Shown piece after piece: positions 1-9,912 of a stretch of 64,000 nt of DNA. Source of the stretch: Aquibium microcysteis (GTDB taxonomy: Bacteria; Pseudomonadota; Alphaproteobacteria; Rhizobiales; Rhizobiaceae); contig NZ_CP061080.1 of assembly GCF_014495845.1 (NCBI RefSeq), forward strand, positions 2,283,001 through 2,347,000, read 5' to 3'. The notes below the pieces were generated by a model that did no database searches, was not told where the DNA came from, and saw only the letters and a list, made by a program, of their open reading frames with translations. The stretch's first letter is position 1. Every line of letters begins with the position of its first letter. The position numbers and the translations under genes are program-made.

Positions 1-23
1 ACGCCAGACAAGCGAGGTTTTTG

Positions 24-590
24 ATGAAACGCACGATTCTCCAAGCGGCAGCCCTGGTCGCCCTGACGACAACCGCCTTCGCGCAGGAGACCGGCTCGAC
101 CGGTGCCGGCGAGGCCATCGAGCCGGAAGCCTATGCCGGCCTCTGGTACGAGATCGCCCGCACGCCCGCTCCCTTCCAGGACCAGTGCGACGGCGGCGTC
201 ACCGCCTCCTATGTGATCGAGGAGGACGGAGCGATCGGTGTCGTCAACCGGTGCGACCTCCCGGATGGCACGGTCAACAGTGTCGAGGGCACAGCCGAAA
301 CCGTCGGCGACGGCTTCCGCCGGCTGAAGGTCGACTTCCCGCAATCGCCCGAAGAGGAAGGCGCCAACTACGTCATCGAGGCGGTCGGCCCCAAGGAGGG
401 GGACCAGTACGCCTGGGCGGTGGTGCGAGGCCCGGGCGAAGGCTTCGGCTGGATCCTCGCCCGGTCGCCGGACGTGTCTGAAGAGGTTCGCGCCGAGGCG
501 GAAGCGGCCATGCAGGCGGCTGGCCTCGATCCCGCACGCCTGAGCAACACCGCGCAGCCGCCGCAGAACTACGAGGCGGAAGGCCACTGA
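24..590 (+). CDS. Lipocalin family protein, secreted
   Basis: Predicted periplasmic lipocalin of 188 residues. It opens with a classical Sec signal peptide (MKRTILQAAALVALTTTAFA, cleavage after AFA). The mature part starts with the lipocalin GxW-type segment GLWYEIART at about residues 39-47. Bacterial lipocalins (Blc-like) bind small hydrophobic ligands at the envelope. There is no lipobox cysteine, so the protein is probably soluble rather than outer-membrane anchored. A TTG three bases upstream could also initiate, but ATG at 24 gives the standard signal peptide. The gene stands alone here, with its upstream region outside the window. The ligand cannot be read from the sequence. Confidence 0.75.
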   Translation: MKRTILQAAALVALTTTAFAQETGSTGAGEAIEPEAYAGLWYEIARTPAPFQDQCDGGVTASYVIEEDGAIGVVNRCDLPDGTVNSVEGTAETVGDGFRRLKVDFPQSPEEEGANYVIEAVGPKEGDQYAWAVVRGPGEGFGWILARSPDVSEEVRAEAEAAMQAAGLDPARLSNTAQPPQNYEAEGH

Positions 591-601
591 GGCTGCAGGG
601 G

Positions 602-629
602 GTGCGGCGGCGGTGGCCCGCCGCTGCAC
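602..629 (+). terminator. Hairpin downstream of the lipocalin gene
   Basis: Twelve-base stem (gtgcggcggcgg / ccgccgctgcac, one G-U pair) around a four-base loop, 11 bases after the lipocalin stop. No T-run follows, so it is only a possible terminator or 3' stabilising structure. Confidence 0.35.
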
Positions 630-654
630 AAGGTCCTGCGACGTCCCGAGGAGT

Positions 655-683
655 TTGACCCCCTACGCCGGCTGGCCTATCCT
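655..683 (+). promoter_or_regulatory. Predicted sigma-70 promoter of vapBC, leaderless
   Basis: TTGACC at 655-660 and TATCCT at 678-683 are separated by exactly 17 bases. The ATG of the antitoxin begins at 690, so the predicted transcription start falls on or within a base or two of the start codon. No Shine-Dalgarno sequence could then be present on the mRNA. Prediction from sequence only. Confidence 0.5.
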
Positions 684-689
684 GACGCC

Positions 690-947
690 ATGCGCGAAGT
701 CCGCACCTCCGAACTGCAGCCGCAACTGGTCGATCTGCTCGACGACGTCGAGCGCGGCGAGACGATTGTGATTACCCGTGACGGACGGCCGGTGGCAAGG
801 CTGGTGCCGGAGGCGAAGCCCGGCTCTGCCCGGTCGGCTGCGGCCGACGTCGCGGTCGAGGATTTGAAGGCGTGGCGCAGGTCGCTTCCCGCGTCGGACA
901 TCACGCTCGCCGACATCCTCTCCGCCCGGGAAGAAGGCCGCAGATAA
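690..947 (+). CDS. Type II antitoxin, Phd/YefM (VapB-like) family
   Basis: 85-residue antitoxin. The N-terminal half has the Phd/YefM pattern: an opening helix (MREVRTSELQ), then ERGETIVITRDGRPVARLVP. This fold dimerises, binds its own promoter and folds its C-terminal tail over the toxin. The stop codon TAA (945-947) is followed immediately by the GTG start of the PIN-domain toxin, as expected for translational coupling. A promoter at 655-683 places the transcription start at the ATG. Phd-type antitoxins paired with PIN toxins are common in rhizobia. The family call is by eye from the motif. Confidence 0.8.
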   Translation: MREVRTSELQPQLVDLLDDVERGETIVITRDGRPVARLVPEAKPGSARSAAADVAVEDLKAWRRSLPASDITLADILSAREEGRR

Positions 948-1349
948 GTGGCGATCGTCGTCGACAGTTCCGTCGCCGCCTGCTGGGCCTTGCCCGACGA
1001 GGTCTCGGACTATGCCAACCGTGTGCTCGACGGCGGCGTTCGCCTCGGAATGGTCGTGCCCGACCTGTTCTGGCACGAGCTTCGCAACGTGCTGGTGGTC
1101 AACGAGAGACGCGGCCGCCTGGCGGCCGCGCAGACGGCCCTGGCGCTGCAGAAGATCGCCGCCCTCCCGCATCTGGTCGACGCCGCGGACAATGGAAGCG
1201 GGATTGTGCTGCTTGCACGCCGGCACGCCCTCACGGCCTACGACGCCGCCTACCTCGAACTCGCCACGCGTCGGCGGCTTCCCCTCGCCACCCTCGACAC
1301 GCGCCTTGCCGCGGCGGCCGCGGCCGAAGGCTGCGCCTTCACCGCTTGA
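948..1349 (+). CDS. vapC: Type II toxin, PIN-domain ribonuclease (VapC family)
   Basis: 133-residue PIN-domain protein, expected to be a Mg-dependent endoribonuclease that cleaves specific RNA (in known cases initiator tRNA or rRNA loops) when freed from its antitoxin. The acidic residues expected of the active site are visible: D6 in IVVDSSVA, a Glu in FWHELRNVL, Asp in AYDAAYLELA and a late Asp in ATLDTRLA. Initiation is at GTG directly abutting the antitoxin stop. It is convergent with tdh, only three bases separating the two stop codons. The gene looks intact. Confidence 0.85.
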   Translation: MAIVVDSSVAACWALPDEVSDYANRVLDGGVRLGMVVPDLFWHELRNVLVVNERRGRLAAAQTALALQKIAALPHLVDAADNGSGIVLLARRHALTAYDAAYLELATRRRLPLATLDTRLAAAAAAEGCAFTA

Positions 1350-1352
1350 TCC

Positions 1353-2387
<1,035 letters not shown>

Positions 2388-2408
2388 TGGTCTGCTCCAC
2401 CGCGTCAT

Positions 2409-2726
2409 TCAGGGTTCCGACGCATCCTCTTGCAACCGGCGCGCAAGGTCCATCCGCTGGTGGAGAATCGCGACGATCGCCACCTCGCCATCGGCCCGCA
2501 TTTTCCAGAAGATGAAATGGCTCTGGTACCGCGTGAAGAAACCGTCGACACCGAACTCCGAGGGAATGCGCCGCCAGGTCACCTTTCTTTCGGCGATGTC
2601 GTCGAACCGCGCGAACGCACCATCCAGATATCTGTCGGCCTGGGTTTTACCGAACTGCTGAAGGCTGTAGCGGTAGATTTCTTCCAGCCGAGCCGACGCT
2701 GCCGGCTGGATGAAATATTTCCTCAC
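2409..2726 (-). CDS. parE: Type II toxin, RelE/ParE superfamily
   Basis: 105-residue RelE/ParE-fold toxin: N-terminal strand-helix MRKYFIQPAASARLEEIYRYS, a basic central segment (ERKVTWRRIP), and the strand RYQSHFIFWKMRADGEVAIVAILHQRMD typical of ParE. ParE members generally poison DNA gyrase, although RelE-like members cut mRNA, so the target is not certain. The GTG start overlaps the TAG stop of the antitoxin by one base. The pair sits between kbl and tdh on the same strand, so read-through from kbl would also transcribe it. Confidence 0.83.
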   Translation of the reverse strand: MRKYFIQPAASARLEEIYRYSLQQFGKTQADRYLDGAFARFDDIAERKVTWRRIPSEFGVDGFFTRYQSHFIFWKMRADGEVAIVAILHQRMDLARRLQEDASEP

Positions 2727-2983
2727 TATCGAGCGGCCAACGCGCGCCGACGGATGTCGTCGGCGGAGAGGTACTCGTATTCGCTGTCTGCGACGGCGAA
2801 CGCGTCCTGCAACCGGACCTTCATGGCCTCCATCGCCTCGTGTTCGGCCCGTTCCTTGTCACGACGGATAAGGTCTCGGACATATTCGCTGACGCTCTCG
2901 TAGTCGCCATCAGAGATCGTCTCGGTGACGAAATCGCGCAGCGATCCGCTGATGCGAACGTTCAGGTTCATCACATCTGACAT
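2726..2983 (-). CDS. parD: Type II antitoxin, ParD-like ribbon-helix-helix
   Basis: 85-residue antitoxin with an N-terminal ribbon-helix-helix DNA-binding domain (MNLNVRISGSLRDFVTETIS, then SVSEYVRDLIRRDKE, the ParD signature) and an acidic C-terminal toxin-binding tail. GAGGAGGT lies a few bases upstream of the ATG. The stop TAG shares its G with the GTG start of parE, implying coupled translation. Likely autoregulated by the ParD-ParE complex at a promoter overlapping the kbl stop codon. Confidence 0.85.
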   Translation of the reverse strand: MSDVMNLNVRISGSLRDFVTETISDGDYESVSEYVRDLIRRDKERAEHEAMEAMKVRLQDAFAVADSEYEYLSADDIRRRALAAR

Positions 2984-3000
2984 CGTGACCTCCTCAAGCG

Positions 3001-3029
3001 ACGATATCTGGAATAATGTCGCACATCAA
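3001..3029 (-). promoter_or_regulatory. Candidate promoter of parDE inside the kbl-tdh operon
   Basis: On the minus strand TTGATG (3029-3024) and TATCGT (3006-3001) are 17 bases apart. The -35 box overlaps the TGA stop of kbl. It would give parDE its own transcript with a leader of about a dozen bases. Moderate match to consensus only. Confidence 0.35.
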
Positions 3030-4216
3030 CCGACGATCCCCAACTCCCGCCCCACCTCGTCGAACGCCGCCACCGCCCGGTCGATGTCCGCGAAACTGTG
3101 CGCGGCCGACATCTGCGTCCGGATGCGTGCCTGGCCCTTGGGCACCACGGGGAACGAGAACCCGACGACGTAGATGCCGCGCGCCAGCATCTTCTCCGCC
3201 ATCGCGCCGGCAAGTGCGGCGTCTCCGATCATCACCGGGATGATCGGGTGGTCGGCGCCGGCGAGCGTGAAGCCGAGCTTCGTCATGGAGGCGCGGAAGC
3301 GCTCGGCGTTGGCGCGGAGCTTCGCGCGCAGGTCGTCGCCCTGCTCCACGATGTCGAGCACCTTCAGCGAGGCCGCGGCGATGGCGGGCATCAGCGTGTT
3401 GGAGAAGAGATAGGGCCGCGAGCGCTGGCGCAGCCAGTCGACCACCTCGCGCCGCCCCGCCGTATAGCCGCCCGACGCGCCACCGAGCGCCTTGCCGAGG
3501 GTGCCGGTGACGATGTCGACGCGGCCCTCGACGCCGCAGTGCTCGGCCGAGCCGCGCCCATGCGCGCCGACGAAGCCGACGGCATGGCTGTCGTCGACCA
3601 TGACCATCGCGCCATATTTATCCGCCAGATCGCAGACGCCGCCGAGATTGGCGATGATGCCGTCCATCGAGAAGACGCCGTCGGTGGCGATCATCTTGAA
3701 GCGGCAGCCTTCCGCCTTCTTCAGCTCTTCTTCCAGCGCTGCCATGTCGTTGTTGGCATAGCGGAAACGCTTCGCCTTGGAGAGCCGGACGCCGTCGATG
3801 ATCGAGGCGTGGTTCAGCGCATCCGAGATCACCGCATCCTCCTCGGACAGAAGTGTCTCGAACAGGCCGCCATTGGCGTCGAAGCAGGAGCCGTAGAGGA
3901 TCGTATCCTCGAAGCCGAGGAAGCCGGAAATCCGGGCTTCCAGCTGCTTGTGCTCCTCCTGCGTGCCGCAGATGAAGCGCACGGACGCCATGCCGTAGCC
4001 GTAGCGGTCGAGCCCCGCCTTCGCGGCCTCGCGCAGTTCAGGCGAATCGGCGAGACCGAGATAGTTGTTGGCGCAGAAATTGAGCACCTTGGCGCCGCCG
4101 GCGACCGCGATCTCGGCCGACTGCATCGACGTGATGATGCGTTCGGATTTGTAGAGCCCTGCCGCCTTCAGCCCCTCGAGTTCGACAGCGAGATGCGAAA
4201 GGTAGGCCTTGTTCAT
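3026..4216 (-). CDS. kbl: 2-amino-3-ketobutyrate coenzyme A ligase (glycine C-acetyltransferase)
   Basis: 396-residue PLP enzyme of the alpha-oxoamine synthase family. It cleaves the product of Tdh with CoA to glycine and acetyl-CoA. Recognisable segments are [17 protein letters not shown], the [20 protein letters not shown] region, the aspartate motif [16 protein letters not shown] and the PLP-lysine motif [14 protein letters not shown]. The start ATG at 4216 is preceded by AGGAG and gives the normal N-terminus [20 protein letters not shown]; the frame remains open far upstream but that stretch is antisense to the acyl-CoA dehydrogenase. First gene of the threonine catabolic operon with tdh, interrupted by parDE. 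Confidence 0.95.
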   Translation of the reverse strand: MNKAYLSHLAVELEGLKAAGLYKSERIITSMQSAEIAVAGGAKVLNFCANNYLGLADSPELREAAKAGLDRYGYGMASVRFICGTQEEHKQLEARISGFLGFEDTILYGSCFDANGGLFETLLSEEDAVISDALNHASIIDGVRLSKAKRFRYANNDMAALEEELKKAEGCRFKMIATDGVFSMDGIIANLGGVCDLADKYGAMVMVDDSHAVGFVGAHGRGSAEHCGVEGRVDIVTGTLGKALGGASGGYTAGRREVVDWLRQRSRPYLFSNTLMPAIAAASLKVLDIVEQGDDLRAKLRANAERFRASMTKLGFTLAGADHPIIPVMIGDAALAGAMAEKMLARGIYVVGFSFPVVPKGQARIRTQMSAAHSFADIDRAVAAFDEVGRELGIVG

Positions 4217-4317
4217 GGCGCGCGTGCTCCTGGATGACGACCGATCATCGCCCCGCCGATCGCCCGGCGCTACCGCAAATGCGACGGGCGCGGCCACCGC
4301 CCCGCCCGCCGCCCGCC

Positions 4318-5535
4318 TCAGAAGAACGCCTGGATGCCCGTCTGCGCCCGGCCGAGGATGAGCGCATGGACGTCGTGCGTGCCCTCGTAGGTGTTGACGG
4401 TCTCGAGGTTCTGCGCGTGGCGCATCACGTGGTAGCCGATCTGGATGCCGTTGCCGCCATGCATGTCGCGGGCCTGGCGGGCGATGTCGAGCGCCTTGCC
4501 GCAATTGTTGCGCTTGACGATCGAGATCATCTCCGGGGCCATCCTGCCCGCGTCCATCAGCCGCCCGACCCGCAGCGACGCCTGCAGCCCGAGCGCGATC
4601 TCGGTCTGCATGTCGGCGAGCTTCTTCTGGTAGAGCTGCGTGGCCGCCAGCGGCCGGCCGAACTGCTTGCGGTCGAGACCGTACTGGCGCGCCCGCAGCC
4701 AGCAGTCCTCGGCCGCGCCCATCGCACCCCAGGAGATGCCGTAGCGCGCCCGGTTGAGACAGCCGAACGGTCCCTTCAGGCCGGACACGTTGGGCAGCAG
4801 CGCGTCCTCGGAAACCTCGACGCCCGCCATCACGATCTCGCCGGTGATCGACGCGCGCAGCGAGAGCTTGCCCTCGATCTTCGGCGCGGTCAGGCCCTTC
4901 ATGCCCTTTTCCAGCACGAAGCCGCGGATCTCGTCCTTGCCGTCGGCGCCCCTGAGCTTGGCCCAGACCACGAACACGTCGGCGATCGGCGCGTTGGAGA
5001 TCCACATCTTGGAGCCGGAGAGGCGGTAACCGCCGTCGATCGCCTCGGCCCGCGTCTTCATGCCGCCCGGGTCGGAGCCGGCGTCCGGCTCGGTCAGGCC
5101 GAAGCAGCCGATCCATTCGCCCGAGGCGAGCTTCGGCAGGTATTTCTGCCGCTGCGCCTCCGAGCCGTAGGCCTGGATCGGATACATGACCAGCGAGGAC
5201 TGCACGCTCATCATCGAGCGGTAGCCCGAATCGATGCGTTCCACTTCGCGCGCGACCAGCCCGTAGGTGACGTAGCCGGCGCCGAGCCCGCCATAGGCCT
5301 CCGGCACGGTGACGCCGAGGAGCCCGGCCGCGCCCATCTCGGCGAAGATCGCCGGATCGGTGGTCTCGCCCAGATACGCCGCCTCGATGCGCGGGACCAG
5401 CCGGTCCGCGCAGAACGCCGCCGCCCCGTCGCGCACCATGCGCTCGTCCTCCGACAGCTGGTCGTCGAGAAGGAACGGGTCCTCCCAGGCGAAGGCGGCG
5501 AGCGCCTCCTTCGAGACGGGCTTCTGGATGTTCAT
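4318..5535 (-). CDS. gcdH: Glutaryl-CoA dehydrogenase (acyl-CoA dehydrogenase family)
   Basis: 405-residue FAD-dependent acyl-CoA dehydrogenase. The C-terminal signature [20 protein letters not shown] followed by [20 protein letters not shown] is that of glutaryl-CoA dehydrogenase, with the catalytic base as the Glu of TYEGTHD. The FAD/substrate segment [16 protein letters not shown] is also present. The enzyme converts glutaryl-CoA to crotonyl-CoA plus CO2 in lysine, tryptophan and benzoate degradation, passing electrons to ETF. It is upstream of kbl on the same strand with a 101-base gap, so co-transcription is possible. The specific substrate is inferred from the motif and length. Confidence 0.88.
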   Translation of the reverse strand: MNIQKPVSKEALAAFAWEDPFLLDDQLSEDERMVRDGAAAFCADRLVPRIEAAYLGETTDPAIFAEMGAAGLLGVTVPEAYGGLGAGYVTYGLVAREVERIDSGYRSMMSVQSSLVMYPIQAYGSEAQRQKYLPKLASGEWIGCFGLTEPDAGSDPGGMKTRAEAIDGGYRLSGSKMWISNAPIADVFVVWAKLRGADGKDEIRGFVLEKGMKGLTAPKIEGKLSLRASITGEIVMAGVEVSEDALLPNVSGLKGPFGCLNRARYGISWGAMGAAEDCWLRARQYGLDRKQFGRPLAATQLYQKKLADMQTEIALGLQASLRVGRLMDAGRMAPEMISIVKRNNCGKALDIARQARDMHGGNGIQIGYHVMRHAQNLETVNTYEGTHDVHALILGRAQTGIQAFF

Positions 5536-5766
5536 CGATCTGGTCCTCGTCAGGTGTTGTCCGGACCCTCTTTAAAGCAAGGAGACCCGGCGGGGAAAGA
5601 CGCCTCCTCCCCTGGCGCCGAAATCCGCAGGCCGGAAGCTTTCGGTAACCATGGCCGGAAGTCGGCGCGGCGAGGTTCCGCTTTCGATCATTCGCTATCC
5701 ACCGGTTAACCGTCGCGGGCTAGCGTCGAACCTCGAGGAAGCGCCGGGGCGGGGGCCAAGCGCACG

Positions 5767-7854
5767 ATGTTCAGAACGGGCTCGGCCGCAGTCCTGCGAA
5801 AGCCGGTAAAGATGATCCAGAGGGCCTACGTGGCGGCACTGGTGATCATCGCATCCATGCTGTTTGCGTCCTTCATACTGCTCAACCACATGATCGGTGC
5901 GCAGCAGCGCGAGGAGCATCGGGTTTCCATCGCAGAAACGCAGCGCGCCCTGTCCCAGCGGATCGTGTTTCTCGCCAACGCCGCCCAGCGCGCTGCACCG
6001 GAGCGCCAGTCGACCATCGTGCTCGCTCTCCGGCAGGCGACGATCGAGTTCGAGCGCAACTATGCCGAACTGCTGTCCGAGACGAAGGCCGTGCCGGAAT
6101 CCGCGGCAAGGCTGGAAGCCGGCACGATCGAGAACATCCTCTACGCGAAGCCGTTTCATCTCGAATACTTCACCGACGGACTGGCCGCCAACAGCTGGCG
6201 GCTCATCGCCTCGCTGCAGACCGAGAACGCACCCGTGACGAGTCGGCTCGTCTATCGCGGGGGCAAGGAACGGGCGCAGATGGACGAGCGGCTCGCCACG
6301 GCGACGATGGATGGATACTCGGCTCTGCGCGATCGCCTCTCGATCCTGTCCCGTGACCATCTGTCCCGCCTCGTCGCCGCGCACCGGACCCTGTTCGCGG
6401 CGACGCTCTTCGTCCTCGTGCTCGTCGCCGCGTTCATCTTCAGGCCGATGGCCCTCCTGATCGGACGACGCACGGACCAGCTCGTCGAAGCCCGCAACGC
6501 CATGGCCCACAACGCCATCCATGACGGCCTGACCGGCCTCCACAACCGGGTGTTCCTGAACTATCGCTTCGGAACGTTCCTCGAAGAGGCCGCGACCCGA
6601 GGTCACCGGCTCGCCGTTCTCCAGTTCGACCTCGACCGCTTCAAGCAGATCAACGACACCCTGGGCCATGCTGCCGGCGACCACGTGCTGACGATGACGG
6701 CGCAGCGCATGCGGCGTGCCGGAGGATCGGACGACGTCTGCATCCGCCTCGGCGGCGACGAGTTCGTGGTGATCGTCCCGCACGCCCTCGACGATGCAGG
6801 CGTGGCGGCGACGGCGGAGCGGATTCTTCGCCTGATCAACCAGCCCATCGAGTTCGAGGGCCAGACCATCCACGCCGGCGCCAGCGCGGGCATCGCCTTC
6901 TTCCCGGAGGACGGGCGCGAACCGTCGGAGCTGCTCAACCACGCCGACGTCGCGCTCTACGCTGCCAAGAAGTCCGGGGGCGGCGCCTTCTCTTTCTTCA
7001 ACGGAGAGCTGCGGCGCGAACTGGAGGAACGCAAGGAGATCGAGCGCGAACTCGTGATGTCGATCGCGCGGCGCGATTTCGCGGTGCGCTTCCAGCCCCA
7101 GGTCTCGCTCGGGCACGGGGCGGTGACGGGCATCGAGGCGCTGGTCCGCTGGCATCCTCCGGGACGCGATTTCGTGTCTCCCGCCATCTTCCTGCCGATT
7201 GCGGAGAAATCGGGCCTCATGCCCGCCATCGGCCGCATCGTCTTTCGCGAGGCGATCGTTGCGGCCGCACGCTGGCACAAGCAGGGCCTCCAGTTCGGCC
7301 GCCTGGCGCTCAATGCCTCGGGCAGCGAACTGGCGCAGCAGGATTTCGCGCGCTTTCTCTTCGACACGCTGGCGGAGACGGGGCTTCCGCCGCACCGGCT
7401 CGCTCTCGAAATCGTCGAGTCGGTCATTCTCGACGACGAGAAGACCGGCATCGCGGCAACCCTGCGGACGATCCGCGCCGCCGGCGTCCATCTCGAGCTC
7501 GACGACTTCGGGACCGGCTACGCCTCGCTGACGCATGTCGATCCGCGCCAGATCGACCGCATCAAGATCGACCGGCGCTTCGTCCAGAACATTCAGGACA
7601 ACGACCAGAACGCCCATATCGTGCGCGCCGTGATCGACCTCGCCGACCGGCTGGGGATCGGCATCATCGCAGAGGGGGCGGAGACGGACGCCGAACTCGC
7701 CGAACTCGCCGCGCTCGGCTGCGACGAAGTCCAGGGCTTCGGCATCGCTTTTCCTATGCCCGAAGATGCGATGTCGGCCTGGCTGGCCGGGGGAGCAACG
7801 AGCCTGCGCAGGGGCGACGCGGACACGGGAGAGAACGGCCGCGATGCCGCCTGA
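5767..7854 (+). CDS. Membrane-bound diguanylate cyclase/phosphodiesterase (GGDEF-EAL)
   Basis: 695-residue bifunctional c-di-GMP enzyme. A transmembrane helix at about residues 20-40 and a second near 205-228 bracket a periplasmic sensor whose start (QRALSQRIVFLANAAQR) resembles PilJ/NarX-type domains. The GGDEF motif is intact at 329-333 (RLGGDEFVVIVP). The segment just upstream reads GSDD where an RxxD inhibitory site would lie, so product inhibition is probably absent. The EAL motif is intact at 457-459 (GIEALVRWHPP), with LEIVES, LDDFGTGYASLTH, IKIDRRFV and IAEGAET, so phosphodiesterase activity is expected. Net direction of activity cannot be decided. Single gene, facing the flavin demethylase gene convergently with no gap. 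Confidence 0.93.
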   Translation: MFRTGSAAVLRKPVKMIQRAYVAALVIIASMLFASFILLNHMIGAQQREEHRVSIAETQRALSQRIVFLANAAQRAAPERQSTIVLALRQATIEFERNYAELLSETKAVPESAARLEAGTIENILYAKPFHLEYFTDGLAANSWRLIASLQTENAPVTSRLVYRGGKERAQMDERLATATMDGYSALRDRLSILSRDHLSRLVAAHRTLFAATLFVLVLVAAFIFRPMALLIGRRTDQLVEARNAMAHNAIHDGLTGLHNRVFLNYRFGTFLEEAATRGHRLAVLQFDLDRFKQINDTLGHAAGDHVLTMTAQRMRRAGGSDDVCIRLGGDEFVVIVPHALDDAGVAATAERILRLINQPIEFEGQTIHAGASAGIAFFPEDGREPSELLNHADVALYAAKKSGGGAFSFFNGELRRELEERKEIERELVMSIARRDFAVRFQPQVSLGHGAVTGIEALVRWHPPGRDFVSPAIFLPIAEKSGLMPAIGRIVFREAIVAAARWHKQGLQFGRLALNASGSELAQQDFARFLFDTLAETGLPPHRLALEIVESVILDDEKTGIAATLRTIRAAGVHLELDDFGTGYASLTHVDPRQIDRIKIDRRFVQNIQDNDQNAHIVRAVIDLADRLGIGIIAEGAETDAELAELAALGCDEVQGFGIAFPMPEDAMSAWLAGGATSLRRGDADTGENGRDAA

Positions 7855-9903
7855 TCAGGCCCTGAGCGTCAGGCGGATGCCGTCGTAGATCGCCGCGTGG
7901 ATGTTGCGGGACGCGACCGCGTCGCCGATGCGGTACAGCGTGAAGAGGCCGTCCGGATGACGGGCAGGAAACACCTCCCCGCCCTTGACGAGCCGCTCGT
8001 AGTCGACGGCCCCGCGGTTGCGCGAGGCAGGCTTCAGCGAATGGTAGAGATCGGCGTTCGGTGCCGTGCCGTGTTCGGCGACCACCTGCTGCACGCGCCG
8101 CTCCGCCCGCCAGCCTTTCGCGAAATCCGATCCAAGCACCGCCACCAGCATGTTTCCGTCGCGGCGAACCGAGACGAGCCGCGTGTTGATGGTCACCTGC
8201 ACGCCGTGCCGGTGAAAGGCCGCCATGTAAGGCACGTGGTTCATGCCGCCCATCTCGGGCGCGAAGAAGCGCTCGGGCGAGACGAGTTCCACCGATGAAC
8301 CGGCGACGGCCGCCACTTCGGCAGCCGTCATGCCCGGATGTCCGCCGTTGTCGTCGTAGACGAGAATGCGCTCGGCCGGCGCGGCTGCGCCCGCGATCAG
8401 GTCCCAGCTCGAGGTGACGAGGTCGGAGCCTTCCTCCAGTTCCGGCAGCTGCGGAAGACCGCCAGTCGCCACCACGACGACGTCCGGCGAGAGCGCCATT
8501 ACGTCGTCCGCTTCGGCCCAGACGTCGGTGCGTATGTCGACGCCGAGCCGATCCAGCTCGGCGAGCCGCCAGTCGATGATGCCGATCAGGTCCTTCCGGC
8601 GCGGGTTGAGCGCCGCGAGCCGGATCTGCCCGCCCGCCTGCGACGCGGCTTCGAGAACCGTCACATGATGCCCGCGCTCGGCCGCGACACGCGCGGCCTC
8701 AAGTCCCGCTGGGCCCGCCCCCACCACGACGAACCGTTTCGCCGCGCCCTCCGTGCGCGCGATCACGTGCGGGATCGCCGCCTCGCGCCCGGTCGCGGCA
8801 TTGTGGATGCACAGCGCCTCGCCGCCCTCGTAGATGCGGTCGAGGCAGTAGGTCGCGCCGACGCAGGGCCGGATTCGATGCTCCGCTCCGGCCATCACCT
8901 TGGCGACGATGTGCGGGTCGGCGATGTGGGCGCGGGTCATGCCGACCATGTCGAGCTTGCCCGTCGCGATGGCGTGCCTAGCCGTCGCCACGTCGGCGAT
9001 GCGCGCGGCGTGGAACACGGGAATCTTCGCCTGCGCCCGCACCTCCCCGGCGAAATCGAGATGCGGCGAGGAGCGCATGCCGGCGATCGGTATGACGTCC
9101 GTCAGCGCCGCGTCGGTCTCGATATGGCCGCGGATGATGTTGAGGAAGTCGACCTTGCCGGACGCCACGATCCGCCGTGCGATCTCCACGCCCTCGTCGC
9201 GCGACAGCCCCCTGTCCCAGTCTTCGTCGGCAACCATCCGGATCCCGACGACGAAGTCCGGGCCGACCGATTGCCGAACGGCATCAAGCACCTGCATGGA
9301 GAACCGGATTCGGTTGTCGAGCGATCCGCCATAGGCGTCCTCGCGCCGGTTGGTGGCGGGCGACCAGAACTGGTCCAACAGGTGGCCGTAGGCCTCGAAC
9401 TCGATCCCGTCGAGCCCGGCCGCCTGGCAGCGCTGCGCCGCCGCGGCGTAGTCGGCGACGATCCGCTCGATGTCCCAGTCCTCGGCCTCCTTCGGGAAGG
9501 CGCGATGCGCCGGTTCGCGCACCGGCGAGGCCGACAGCACCGGCAGCCAGTCGGCCTTGTTCCAGCCCGTCCGGCGGCCGAGATGGGTGAGCTGGATCAT
9601 CACCTTGCAGTCGTGCTCGTGGCAGGCGTCGGCGAGTTCGGCGAGCCACGGCACGATCTCGTCGCGATAGGCCTGCAGGTTGCCGAAGGCGGCCGGGCTG
9701 TCGCGCGAGACCAGCGCCGATCCCGCCGTCATGGTCAGCGCCATGCCGCCCCTGGCCTTTTCGGCATGATAGAGCCGGTAGCGCTCCTTCGGCATGCCAT
9801 CTTCCGAATAGGCCGGCTCGTGGCTGGTCGACATCACCCGATTCTTCAGCGTGAGATGCTTCAGACGGTAGGGCTGGAGGAGCGGATCGTTGGGCGAGGA
9901 CAT
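7855..9903 (-). CDS. TMADH/StcD-like FMN-FAD N-demethylase (NADH:flavin oxidoreductase family)
   Basis: 682-residue two-domain flavoprotein. The N-terminal FMN TIM barrel of the Old Yellow Enzyme/trimethylamine dehydrogenase type includes MIQLTHLGRRTGW and EAYGHLLDQFWSPATNRR. An iron-sulfur linker follows, then a C-terminal FAD/NAD-binding half (VVVGAGPAGLEAARVAAERG). Length and layout resemble the rhizobial N-methylproline (stachydrine) demethylase StcD. The cluster motif reads CVGATYC-x11-C, so the second Cys of the usual CxxCxxxC is Ala. A role in demethylating N-methyl compounds is inferred; the substrate is not proven. Another betaine-type methyltransferase homologue (11696-13246) lies two accessory modules upstream. 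Confidence 0.8.
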   Translation of the reverse strand: MSSPNDPLLQPYRLKHLTLKNRVMSTSHEPAYSEDGMPKERYRLYHAEKARGGMALTMTAGSALVSRDSPAAFGNLQAYRDEIVPWLAELADACHEHDCKVMIQLTHLGRRTGWNKADWLPVLSASPVREPAHRAFPKEAEDWDIERIVADYAAAAQRCQAAGLDGIEFEAYGHLLDQFWSPATNRREDAYGGSLDNRIRFSMQVLDAVRQSVGPDFVVGIRMVADEDWDRGLSRDEGVEIARRIVASGKVDFLNIIRGHIETDAALTDVIPIAGMRSSPHLDFAGEVRAQAKIPVFHAARIADVATARHAIATGKLDMVGMTRAHIADPHIVAKVMAGAEHRIRPCVGATYCLDRIYEGGEALCIHNAATGREAAIPHVIARTEGAAKRFVVVGAGPAGLEAARVAAERGHHVTVLEAASQAGGQIRLAALNPRRKDLIGIIDWRLAELDRLGVDIRTDVWAEADDVMALSPDVVVVATGGLPQLPELEEGSDLVTSSWDLIAGAAAPAERILVYDDNGGHPGMTAAEVAAVAGSSVELVSPERFFAPEMGGMNHVPYMAAFHRHGVQVTINTRLVSVRRDGNMLVAVLGSDFAKGWRAERRVQQVVAEHGTAPNADLYHSLKPASRNRGAVDYERLVKGGEVFPARHPDGLFTLYRIGDAVASRNIHAAIYDGIRLTLRA

Positions 9904-9912
9904 GGGTTCCGG

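Noticed and set aside
4217..5116. N-terminal extension of kbl to 696 codons
   Set aside because: The extension is antisense-phase sequence of the acyl-CoA dehydrogenase gene; the ATG at 4216 with AGGAG gives the normal protein.
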